DNA of 7,744 nt from an uncultured Gemmatimonadota bacterium (GTDB lineage Bacteria; Gemmatimonadota; Gemmatimonadetes; Gemmatimonadales; GWC2-71-9), in assembly GCA_946480845.1 (NCBI GenBank), contig CAMLLJ010000131.1:1-7744 (forward strand), given 5' to 3'. Position numbers and translations under genes: made by a program. The notes below the pieces were generated by a model. That model did not search any database and had not been told where the DNA came from. It saw only the letters and a list, made by a program, of their open reading frames with translations. Below are positions 1 to 5,430 of the stretch, piece by piece; position 1 is the first letter of the stretch, and every line of letters begins with the position of its first letter.

Positions 1-83
1 GACGGTCAGGACGGTCGGGTTCTCATGGATGGGCCGCGGGTCAACCCGACCGTCCTGACCGTCCTGACCGTCCTGACCGCCCT
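1..83. repeat. 9-bp tandem repeat forming a 21-bp perfect inverted repeat
   Basis: Bases 48-83 hold four head-to-tail copies of the 9-mer GACCGTCCT (48-56, 57-65, 66-74, 75-83); the last has one change (T to C at 80). Bases 1-16 hold the same unit in the opposite orientation. As a result bases 1-21 are the exact reverse complement of 43-63, giving a 21-bp perfect stem around a 21-nt loop (22-42). It lies immediately past the stop of the metallo-hydrolase gene (86). It could end that transcript as a long hairpin, but no U-run follows on the minus strand within the window, so classical intrinsic termination is unproven. The repeat probably continues left of base 1. Confidence 0.9.
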
Positions 84-85
84 GT

Positions 86-733
86 CTAATCAACCCCGAG
101 CTCCGCCGTCAGGAACGGATTCGTCAGCCGCTCGACACCGATCGTCGTCTCGGGGCCATGGCCGCTCCTCACGATCGTCGAATCGGGGAGGGTGAGGAAA
201 TGGCGCTGGATGCTGGCCATCAGGGTCGGGAGGTCGCCGCCAGGGAGGTCGGTGCGGCCGATCGAGCCGGCGAACAGCACATCGCCGCCGAAGACCATGC
301 CGTGCCCGACGAAGCTCACGCTGCCGGGCGAGTGGCCGGGGGTGTGGCGGACCTCGAAGGTGAAGCCCCCGACCGCGACTTCCTGTCCGTGCTGCAGCTC
401 GACGTCTGGGGCGGGCGGCACTTCGAGCTGGAGGCCGAACCACTCGCCCTGCCGGGGCAGCGAATCGTAGAGGACGCGGTCGGCAGGATGGAGGTGGATG
501 GGCACCGGGGCGCGCCGGCGAACCTGCGCCACTCCCATCACGTGATCGACGTGCGCGTGGGTGAGCCAGATCCCGGTCAGGGCCCAGGCCCGCGTGTCCA
601 GCTCGGCGAGGAACATCGCCGGCTCTTCGCCGGGGTCGATCAGCACCGCCTCCCGGCGCGCGGTGTCTGCCAGCAGGTAGCAGTTCTGGCCGAACTGCCC
701 GTTGGGCAGGGCGACCACCTCGAGCTCAGACAA
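86..733 (-). CDS. MBL-fold metallo-hydrolase, glyoxalase-II-like (YcbL type)
   Basis: A 215-residue cytosolic hydrolase of the metallo-beta-lactamase superfamily. Visible metal ligands: THAHVDH at 58-64 (His59, His61, Asp63, His64), His134 in HTPGHSPG, Asp151 in FGGD and His192 in SGHGP. This is a complete two-metal set, unlike persulfide dioxygenases (ETHE1), which bind one iron. GRTDLPGGD at about 159-167 is typical of the short YcbL/GloB-like branch, and the length is below classic glyoxalase II (about 250), consistent with lack of its C-terminal substrate-binding helices. Likely activity is thioester hydrolysis of the S-lactoylglutathione type, but the true substrate is unknown. The frame is open upstream to 832, inside the thioredoxin reductase gene. 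I choose TTG at 733, which overlaps that gene's stop by 8 bases and has a G-run about 9 bases upstream; GTG at 718 is the alternative. The thioredoxin reductase overlap suggests coupled translation and a thiol-related role. Confidence 0.9.
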   Translation of the reverse strand: MSELEVVALPNGQFGQNCYLLADTARREAVLIDPGEEPAMFLAELDTRAWALTGIWLTHAHVDHVMGVAQVRRRAPVPIHLHPADRVLYDSLPRQGEWFGLQLEVPPAPDVELQHGQEVAVGGFTFEVRHTPGHSPGSVSFVGHGMVFGGDVLFAGSIGRTDLPGGDLPTLMASIQRHFLTLPDSTIVRSGHGPETTIGVERLTNPFLTAELGVD

Positions 734-1712
734 CGATCGCTGCCCCCGCCGCCGGTGCGCGTGCCGCACGCGACGCGCGGCGATCGGTGAGGTATTTCTC
801 GACGGCGATCGCGGCGGTGGTCGCATCGCCAACGGCGGTCGTCACCTGGCGGGTGAGCTGCACCCGCAGGTCGCCGGCGGCGAAGAGGCCGGGGATCGAC
901 GTCATCATGCGGTCATCGGTGATGATGTAGCCGCTGGCATCGTGGGCGAAGTGCCCGCGGATGAGGCCGCTGTTGGGCCGGAACCCGATGAACACGAAGC
1001 AGCCGTTCACCGCCAGCGACGAGGCCTCGCCGGTCACCGTGTCACGCAGCTCCACCGTCTCGAGGCCTGCGGGGCCGCCGCGCAGCTCCTCGACCACCTT
1101 GTTCCAGATCACCTCGATCTTGGGATTGGCGAAGAGCCGCTCCTGGAGGATCTTCGAGGCGCGGAACTCGTTGCGGCGGTGGATGACGTACACCTTCTTC
1201 GCATAGCGGGTCAGGTACTCCGCCTCCTCGACCGCCGCGTCGCCGCCGCCCACCACGGCGATGGTGTCGCCCTTGAAGAACGCGCCGTCGCAGACCGCGC
1301 AGTAGGAGACGCCGCGCCCGGCGTACTCGACCTCGCCGGGCACGCCCAGCTTGGTGGGCGTGCCGCCGGCGGTGAGGATCACGGTCGGCGCCACGTACAC
1401 GCTGCCCGACGCGCAGGCCACGTGGAAGAGCCCGCCGTCCATCTTCTCGATCGACTCGACTTCCTCCTGCCGGATCTCGGCGCCGAACTTCTTCGCATGC
1501 TCCGTCATCAGGCGCGCCAGCTCCCGCCCCAGGATGCTCTCGAATCCCGGGTAGTCCTCGATGAGCTCGGTGTTGAGCAGCTCGCCCCCGGGGATCCCCT
1601 TCTCGAGCAGCACGGCCGGCACCATGCCGCGGCCGGCGTACATCGCGGCACAGAGGCCGGCGGGCCCGCCGCCGATGATGATCAGCTCGAAATCCGTGAT
1701 GATGCGGGACAT
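726..1712 (-). CDS. trxB: Thioredoxin-disulfide reductase
   Basis: A 328-residue flavoprotein that passes electrons from NADPH through FAD to a redox-active disulfide and then to thioredoxin in the cytosol. Visible landmarks: FAD-binding GGGPAG at 14-19; redox pair CAVC with Cys138 and Cys141, followed by DG as in bacterial TrxB; NADPH-binding GGGDAA at 155-160; HRR at 178-180, whose arginines normally hold the NADPH 2'-phosphate; and the second FAD motif AAGD at 278-281 followed by RQV. The length is about 10-15 residues over the usual 310-320, because of an Ala/Arg-rich C-terminal tail (about 311-328). Start: ATG at 1712 is preceded by GAGGAG (1721-1716), and the upstream open frame shows no homology, so the longer 413-residue frame is not used. 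It lies 17 bases after the Rossmann-protein stop and overlaps the metallo-hydrolase by 8 bases. No thioredoxin gene is in the window. The family call is secure. Confidence 0.97.
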   Translation of the reverse strand: MSRIITDFELIIIGGGPAGLCAAMYAGRGMVPAVLLEKGIPGGELLNTELIEDYPGFESILGRELARLMTEHAKKFGAEIRQEEVESIEKMDGGLFHVACASGSVYVAPTVILTAGGTPTKLGVPGEVEYAGRGVSYCAVCDGAFFKGDTIAVVGGGDAAVEEAEYLTRYAKKVYVIHRRNEFRASKILQERLFANPKIEVIWNKVVEELRGGPAGLETVELRDTVTGEASSLAVNGCFVFIGFRPNSGLIRGHFAHDASGYIITDDRMMTSIPGLFAAGDLRVQLTRQVTTAVGDATTAAIAVEKYLTDRRASRAARAPAAGAAIVV

Positions 1713-1715
1713 GCA

Positions 1716-1721
1716 CTCCTC
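1716..1721 (-). promoter_or_regulatory. Ribosome binding site of thioredoxin reductase
   Basis: GAGGAG on the minus strand, three bases before ATG 1712. The spacing is short, but it is the clearest purine-rich site in the 17-base gap and it fixes the start against the much longer open frame. Confidence 0.65.
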
Positions 1722-1729
1722 GCCGGTGG

Positions 1730-2563
1730 TTATCCGGGCCGGGCTGGCCGGCCACTGTGACTGCTCGAATATAGAACGCCCGAGGGTTCCTCGGACCCTC
1801 GGGCAGGGCCCAGGCGGAGCATGCTGATCGCCCCATGGCAGGAAGAGACCGTGCCGACCAGAATGTCCGCCCCGGCGCCGCTCGCCCCGGCCGCCGCAAC
1901 GGCGGCATCGCCGGCGAGGACTTCCGCCGCGTCGAACATCCCTACCCCGTAGACACGGTGCCTGCACCGGAACACCACGGGCTCCGGCACGATGGTGTCC
2001 CCCGCCGCCGGTGCCATCCGCCGCCTCATTACGGACAGCGTGTCCGACATCTCCCAGGTCCGCGGCGCCCGGATGACGGGACAGAGCGACGGCTCGATGC
2101 AGTGCACCGGGCAGAGCCAGTCGGCGAACGAGGCAAACCGTGTCCCGTCCGGTGCCAGGAGGTCATAGGGCGTCCCGGCCTCCGCCTCGACGGCATGCGA
2201 CTCGACCGGGCGACCAGGCCAGCGCCGCCTCGCGCGGCGCAACAGCCACTCGTACATGAGGTGCGGCATGAGAGGCGACGGTACGATCGCGTCGCCCGCA
2301 CCGGCCTCCCCGGCGAGCCAGCGGTCGAAGTACCCACCCCAGTCCTCGATCACCAGCTCGGCCGCGCCCAGGCCGGGCTCGGTAGCGGCGCGGCAGGCGG
2401 GATCGTGGTCCACGATCAGCAGCCGCCGGTACGACGCCTTCCCGCGGGCGCGCGCGCGCTCGAGCTGCGCGGCGTAGAACGTGCCGTAGCAGCCGCCCCC
2501 CACGATCGCGATGTCCCGGAAATGTGCCGGCGCCGCGGGCTCAGCGGAGGACGCGTCCGCCAT
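1730..2563 (-). CDS. Unknown Rossmann-fold (FAD/NAD-binding-like) protein with Cys cluster
   Basis: A 277-residue protein I cannot assign to a named family. Residues 17-34 (DIAIVGGGCYGTFYAAQL) look like the first beta-alpha-beta of a dinucleotide-binding domain, and a second strand ends in LLIVDHDPACR (48-58), with an acidic residue where the ribose would bind. The rest lacks the usual FAD-oxidoreductase motifs. Residues 149-171 hold WLCPVHCIEPSLCP (Cys151, His154, Cys155, Cys161) followed by RAPRTWEM. Further candidates are Cys200/His202 and Cys242/His243, so metal or iron-sulfur binding is possible but only inferred. No signal peptide or membrane segment is seen. ATG 2563 overlaps the upstream reductase end by 23 bases and no other in-frame start precedes the nucleotide-binding motif. 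The last 25 or so residues (Ser/Gly/Pro/Arg-rich) are encoded across a strong hairpin (1778-1804) and look unlike a folded domain, so the natural C terminus may be near residue 250. Confidence 0.8.
   Translation of the reverse strand: MADASSAEPAAPAHFRDIAIVGGGCYGTFYAAQLERARARGKASYRRLLIVDHDPACRAATEPGLGAAELVIEDWGGYFDRWLAGEAGAGDAIVPSPLMPHLMYEWLLRRARRRWPGRPVESHAVEAEAGTPYDLLAPDGTRFASFADWLCPVHCIEPSLCPVIRAPRTWEMSDTLSVMRRRMAPAAGDTIVPEPVVFRCRHRVYGVGMFDAAEVLAGDAAVAAAGASGAGADILVGTVSSCHGAISMLRLGPARGSEEPSGVLYSSSHSGRPARPG
1768..1804 (-). terminator. Terminator-like hairpin inside the 3' end of an ORF
   Basis: Bases 1778-1787 and 1795-1804 are perfect reverse complements (10-bp GC-rich stem, 7-nt loop). Read on the minus strand, the stem is followed by GTTCTATATT, which is U-rich for this genome, as in an intrinsic terminator. 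It sits 46-75 bases before the stop of the Rossmann-fold protein and 66-92 bases before the trxB start. It may separate the upstream operon from trxB, or attenuate transcription into it. The following TATATT resembles a -10 box, but no good -35 is seen. The structure is clear; its function is inference. Confidence 0.6.
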
Positions 2564-3272
2564 CCACCACCAGGACGTCGCCCGTGACGAAATCAGCGTC
2601 CTCGAGCAGGAAGAGGAGCGCGCCGGTGGCGTCCGCCGGCGTGCCGAGCCGGCGGAGCGGCGTGTCGCGGGCGAGGCGGTCGCGCTGGGCCTCGTCGTAG
2701 CTGTCGGGCACCAGCACGGTGCCCGGGGCGATCGCGTTGACGGTGACCTCGGGCGCCAGCACGCGGGCGAGCACCTTGGTGAGCATCACCACGCCCGCCT
2801 TGCTGAGGGAATGCACGGGATAGCTTGGCCACGGCTCGAGGCCGCCCAGGTCGGCGATGTTGACGACCTTGCCGCGGGCGCGCCGCAGGGCGGGCGCGGC
2901 GCCCTGGGTGAGGAAGAAGAGCGAGCGGAGGTTGAGGTCCATGATGGCGTCGTACTGCCCGACGGTCGTCTCCTCGAAGGCGATCCGGTGCATGACCGCC
3001 GCCGAGTTGACCAGCACGTCGAGCCCGCCCATCGCGCGGGCCACCGTGGCCGGCAGGTCCCGCGCGGCGCCGGCGTCGGTGAGGTCCGCCGCGAAGCACT
3101 CGGCCTTGCCGCCCGCGGCGCGGATCTCGTCGCGCAGCGACTCGGCGCCGCCCATCGATGCGTTGTAGTGGAGCGCCAGCGACATCCCGCGTCCGGCAAG
3201 CGCCGCCGCGAAGGCCCGGCCGAGCCGCTGCCCCGCGCCGGTGACCAGGGCCACGCGGCCTTCGAGCTGCAC
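2541..3272 (-). CDS. Pteridine-reductase-like SDR with His at the catalytic Tyr position
   Basis: A 243-residue short-chain dehydrogenase/reductase, cytosolic. TGAGQRLG (11-18) with ALHY (33-36) matches the NADPH-binding pattern of pteridine reductases (PTR1 has TGAAKRLG and LHYH). VDVLVNSAA-like LDVLVNSAA (84-92) and Asn114 are standard SDR elements. The active-site segment reads NIAD (138-141) then PWPSYPVHSLSK (147-158). Aligned by eye to PTR1, Asp141 and Lys158 match its catalytic Asp and Lys, but the catalytic Tyr is His154; Tyr151 is three residues upstream. The C terminus (TGDVLVVDGG) is typical. Activity on pterins or folates is inference, and the His may alter or abolish it. Start: GTG 3272, one base after the previous stop, with GGGAG five bases upstream; the 36 codons open before it have no SDR features. 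The end overlaps the next gene by 23 bases. Confidence 0.9.
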   Translation of the reverse strand: MQLEGRVALVTGAGQRLGRAFAAALAGRGMSLALHYNASMGGAESLRDEIRAAGGKAECFAADLTDAGAARDLPATVARAMGGLDVLVNSAAVMHRIAFEETTVGQYDAIMDLNLRSLFFLTQGAAPALRRARGKVVNIADLGGLEPWPSYPVHSLSKAGVVMLTKVLARVLAPEVTVNAIAPGTVLVPDSYDEAQRDRLARDTPLRRLGTPADATGALLFLLEDADFVTGDVLVVDGGRVLR

Positions 3273-3273
3273 C

Positions 3274-3993
3274 TCAGCTCCCGGTGATCGGCTGCACCCG
3301 GCCGGTGATGCCGGAGGCCGCGTCGCTCGCGAGGAAGAGCACCGCATCGGTGATGCTCTCCAGCTCGACGTAGTGCGCATCCGCGCCGGCGGCCGCGATG
3401 TTCTCCGCCGTGCGCGCCGTGCTCGGCGCCACCGCGTTCACCCGGATGCCGCGCGGCGCCAGCTCCACCGCGAGCGCCCGGGTGAGCCCGGCGATCCCGG
3501 CCTTGGCGGCCGTGTAGGCGGCGAGGTTGGCCGCCGGCTGCTCGACGGCGATGGAGGCGAAGTTGACGATGCTGCCGCGCGACTGTTCGAGCGCGGGGAT
3601 GGCCGCCTGGGAGACGAGGAAGGCGGTCTTGAGGTTGATGGCGATCTCGCGGTCGAACGCCGCTTCCGTCGTGCCCTCGACGGGGCCGTACGTGGTGAGC
3701 CCGCCGGCGAGGTTGATCACCACGTCGAGCTTCCCGAAGTGGCGGACCGCCACTTCCACGGCCAGGGCCGCGATGTCGGGCTCGGTGAGGTCGCCCGCGG
3801 CCGGGCGCGCCTCGATGCCGCGCGCGGAGAACTCCTTCACGCGGGCCGCCACGCCGACGGCGTCGCGGTCGCAGGCCACGATGCGCGCCCCGGCCTCGCC
3901 GAAGGCGAGGGCGACGGCGTTGCCGATCTGGCCCGCGCGGCCGACGCCGGTCACGAGGACCACCCTGCCCGCGAAATCGTGACCGGCGCTCAT
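3274..3993 (-). CDS. SDR family NAD-type oxidoreductase
   Basis: A 239-residue classical-type short-chain dehydrogenase/reductase. Visible elements: cofactor motif TGVGRAGQIG (15-24), two residues longer than the usual TGxxxGxG; Asp42 at the end of the second strand (VACDRD), which usually favours NAD(H) over NADP(H); the NLAGG motif at 94-98; Asn120; and the catalytic triad Ser147, Tyr160 and Lys164 (YTAAK). RVNAVAPST (184-192) is the common SDR NAxxPG region with Ser in place of Gly, and the C terminus (SGITGRVQPITG) keeps the family end. The substrate cannot be read from sequence; a 3-oxoacyl or alcohol/ketone substrate is possible. ATG 3993 follows the PHP gene stop by 10 bases with GGGAG close upstream. 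It is clearly diverged from the reductase that follows (intact Tyr, different cofactor motif), so this is not a recent tandem duplication. Confidence 0.92.
   Translation of the reverse strand: MSAGHDFAGRVVLVTGVGRAGQIGNAVALAFGEAGARIVACDRDAVGVAARVKEFSARGIEARPAAGDLTEPDIAALAVEVAVRHFGKLDVVINLAGGLTTYGPVEGTTEAAFDREIAINLKTAFLVSQAAIPALEQSRGSIVNFASIAVEQPAANLAAYTAAKAGIAGLTRALAVELAPRGIRVNAVAPSTARTAENIAAAGADAHYVELESITDAVLFLASDAASGITGRVQPITGS
3278..3282 (-). promoter_or_regulatory. Ribosome binding site fixing a GTG start
   Basis: GGGAG on the minus strand, five bases before GTG 3272 and overlapping the last codons of the preceding SDR gene. It supports GTG 3272 rather than the ATG at 3380 and implies coupled translation of the two reductases. 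Confidence 0.7.
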
Positions 3994-4003
3994 CGGCTCC
4001 CGC

Positions 4004-4825
4004 TCATGCCGCGAGCCGGCCCTCGAGGGCCCCCAGCCACTCGGCCGGCACGTCCTGGGACCCGATGGCGCCGTGCGAGCCGTCGATCAGCGTCTCGCCG
4101 TGCCAGTCGCTGCCGCCGGTGCGCAGCAGCCCGAGGCCGAGCGCCAGGCTGGTGAGGCGGTTGCGCTGGTCCGGCCCGTGGCTCGGGTGGCGCACCTCGA
4201 CGGCGTCGAGCCCGTCGGCGCGGAAGCGCTCGAGGACGCCGCGCGTCGCGCGGTCCTTGAGGTGCGCCGCCGAGACCAGCCCGCCCACCGCATGCACGAT
4301 ACGGGCGACGTCGCGGAAGGCGGGAAGCGCCTTCTCCACGAAGGCGGGCCGATTGCGGCCGAGGTAGCGGTCGAACGCGCCGTTCACGTCGGGAGCGGCA
4401 CCGATGCGGACGAGCGCACGGGCCACGTGCGGCCGGCCGACCGCGCCGCCTCCGCTCACCGCGAGCACATCGGCGAAGCTGATGGCCACGCCCAGGGCCT
4501 GCAGGCGCTCCACCATCGCCCGGCCCCGGCGGATGCGGTCCTCGCGGCAGGCGGTGAGGAAGGCATCGAGCTCGTCCGAGCCCGCCGGCAGGAAGTAGCC
4601 GAGCACGTGCATCTCGCCCCAGGGCGCGGCCACGGAGAACTCGCAGCCGCCGATCACCCGGACGCCGAGCCGCGCGCCGGCCTCCTGCGCCGCCGCGACG
4701 CCGGCGATCGTGTCGTGGTCGGTGAGCGCCATCGCGCTCAGCCCGACGCGCGCGGCATGCTCGACGACGGCGGCCGGCTCGAGCTGGCCGTCCGACGCCG
4801 TGGAGTGCAGGTGGAGGTCGATCAT
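4004..4825 (-). CDS. PHP-domain phosphoesterase (RNase AM / nucleoside-bisphosphate phosphatase type)
   Basis: A 273-residue metal-dependent phosphoesterase of the PHP superfamily. Motifs in order: DLHLHSTASDG (3-13; His5, His7, Asp12), TDHDT (35-39; His37), GCEFS (60-64; Glu62), MHVLGYF (72-78; His73), GRPHVARALV (130-139), SAAHLK (185-190; His188), EVRHPSH (210-216) and GGSDWHG (237-243; Asp240, His242). This is the layout of E. coli RNase AM (YciV) and of the Chromobacterium 3',5'-nucleoside-bisphosphate phosphatase, which remove 5' nucleotides from short RNA or hydrolyse pAp-like bisphosphates using three metal ions. The usual HP after the AAH histidine is HL here, a mild difference. Length is close to the E. 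coli protein (about 290). ATG 4825 has only a weak upstream purine site (GCGGGCG); the gap to the previous gene is 20 bases. The family is secure; the exact substrate is inferred. Confidence 0.93.
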   Translation of the reverse strand: MIDLHLHSTASDGQLEPAAVVEHAARVGLSAMALTDHDTIAGVAAAQEAGARLGVRVIGGCEFSVAAPWGEMHVLGYFLPAGSDELDAFLTACREDRIRRGRAMVERLQALGVAISFADVLAVSGGGAVGRPHVARALVRIGAAPDVNGAFDRYLGRNRPAFVEKALPAFRDVARIVHAVGGLVSAAHLKDRATRGVLERFRADGLDAVEVRHPSHGPDQRNRLTSLALGLGLLRTGGSDWHGETLIDGSHGAIGSQDVPAEWLGALEGRLAA

Positions 4826-4845
4826 CGCCCGCGGGGCCGCGGTGC

Positions 4846-5109
4846 TCAGCGCCGGTACCCCAGCTCGGGCGCGGTGCGCGCGGGCTGGCTGTGCAGGAGC
4901 AGCTCGCGCAGCTCCGCGTCGCTCAGCTGCGCGAGCGACAGCTCACGGCTCTTGGAGCCGAGCGGCGAATAGCGCGTCACCCGCCGCTCCCTCCGGTTCC
5001 CGACCCGGCTGAAGACCAGGCCGTGCTCGTCGCGGGTGTACTGGGTGAGCCGGCCGCTCACGTCCACCAGCCACTGGACCCCGTCCGCCTCGATGATGCG
5101 TCGCGGCAT
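4846..5109 (-). CDS. Small conserved-looking hypothetical protein
   Basis: An 87-residue basic protein I do not recognise. Residues 4-47 look like alternating beta strands (RIIEADGVQWLVDV, LTQYTRDEHGLVFSRV, RRVTRYSPL) and residues 57-72 are a probable amphipathic helix (LSLAQLSDAELRELLL); the end is Pro/Arg-containing. No Cys, membrane segment or signal peptide. It is rated real because it fills the gap between two real genes with 5- and 20-base spacings and starts with ATG. Its sequence shows a hydrophobic pattern rather than the Arg/Pro/Ala bias of out-of-frame GC-rich reading. The Shine-Dalgarno site is weak (GACGG next to the start), suggesting coupling to the preceding gene. No function can be given. 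Confidence 0.75.
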   Translation of the reverse strand: MPRRIIEADGVQWLVDVSGRLTQYTRDEHGLVFSRVGNRRERRVTRYSPLGSKSRELSLAQLSDAELRELLLHSQPARTAPELGYRR

Positions 5110-5114
5110 ATCCG

Positions 5115-5429
5115 TCAGGTTCCCTTCGGCGGGGCGTCGGCGCCCGCCAGCTGAAATTCTTCCCAGACCTCTTCGGCGTCGGGCCCGTACTCGGCGAGCT
5201 TCCGCAGCTGGGATTCGAGGGCAATTTCCTCCGCAGTGCGGGCGCCCGCCGAGCCGTCCGCCGCCTCGGTGAACTCGAGGAACGCGTCCGGCACTTCGCG
5301 ATTGCGGAAGACCCAGAAGTTGGCGCCACGCCCCCGCGCCGCGGCGGCGCGGCGCGCGAGCAGCCTGCGGTAGGCGTCGGCCTGCCCGGGCCGCACCATG
5401 GCACGCGCGGCGGTGAGCGTGCGGCTCAC
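5115..5429 (-). CDS. Small hypothetical protein, possible dimeric alpha/beta-barrel (ABM-like) fold
   Basis: A 104-residue protein without a name I can give. Residues 4-14 (TLTAARAMVRP) could be a first strand, followed by a helix GQADAYRRLLARRAAAARG (15-33), a strand NFWVFRN (37-43) and a strand AFLEFTEA (49-56). That order resembles the monooxygenase-like dimeric alpha/beta-barrel domains of about 100 residues. The acidic helical C terminus (67-92) ends in VWEEFQLAG. This is fold inference only, with no catalytic residues identified. The start is GTG 5429, one base after the E2 stop (TGAGGTG); ATG 5399 is possible but would remove the first strand. Very tight coupling to the E2 gene suggests co-expression, not necessarily shared function. 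Confidence 0.72.
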   Translation of the reverse strand: MSRTLTAARAMVRPGQADAYRRLLARRAAAARGRGANFWVFRNREVPDAFLEFTEAADGSAGARTAEEIALESQLRKLAEYGPDAEEVWEEFQLAGADAPPKGT

Positions 5430-5430
5430 C

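Noticed and set aside
1..83. Possible CRISPR array
   Set aside because: The repeats are 9 bases and contiguous without spacers, with no cas genes nearby.
702..1760. 352-codon plus-strand open frame antisense to thioredoxin reductase
   Set aside because: No recognisable motifs, and the opposite strand carries complete TrxB motifs in order.
1764..1775. TATATT after the hairpin as a trxB promoter -10 box
   Set aside because: No plausible -35 hexamer at 16-18 bases upstream, and the overlap with the hairpin tail explains the AT-rich patch. Kept only as a remark.
1713..1967. 85-residue N-terminal extension of thioredoxin reductase
   Set aside because: Low-complexity Arg/Gly reading overlapping the upstream gene in another frame; the FAD motif begins right after ATG 1712, which has its own ribosome binding site.
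2541..3993. Tandem duplication of the two SDR genes
   Set aside because: They differ in cofactor motif, catalytic residues and most of the sequence; they share only the fold.
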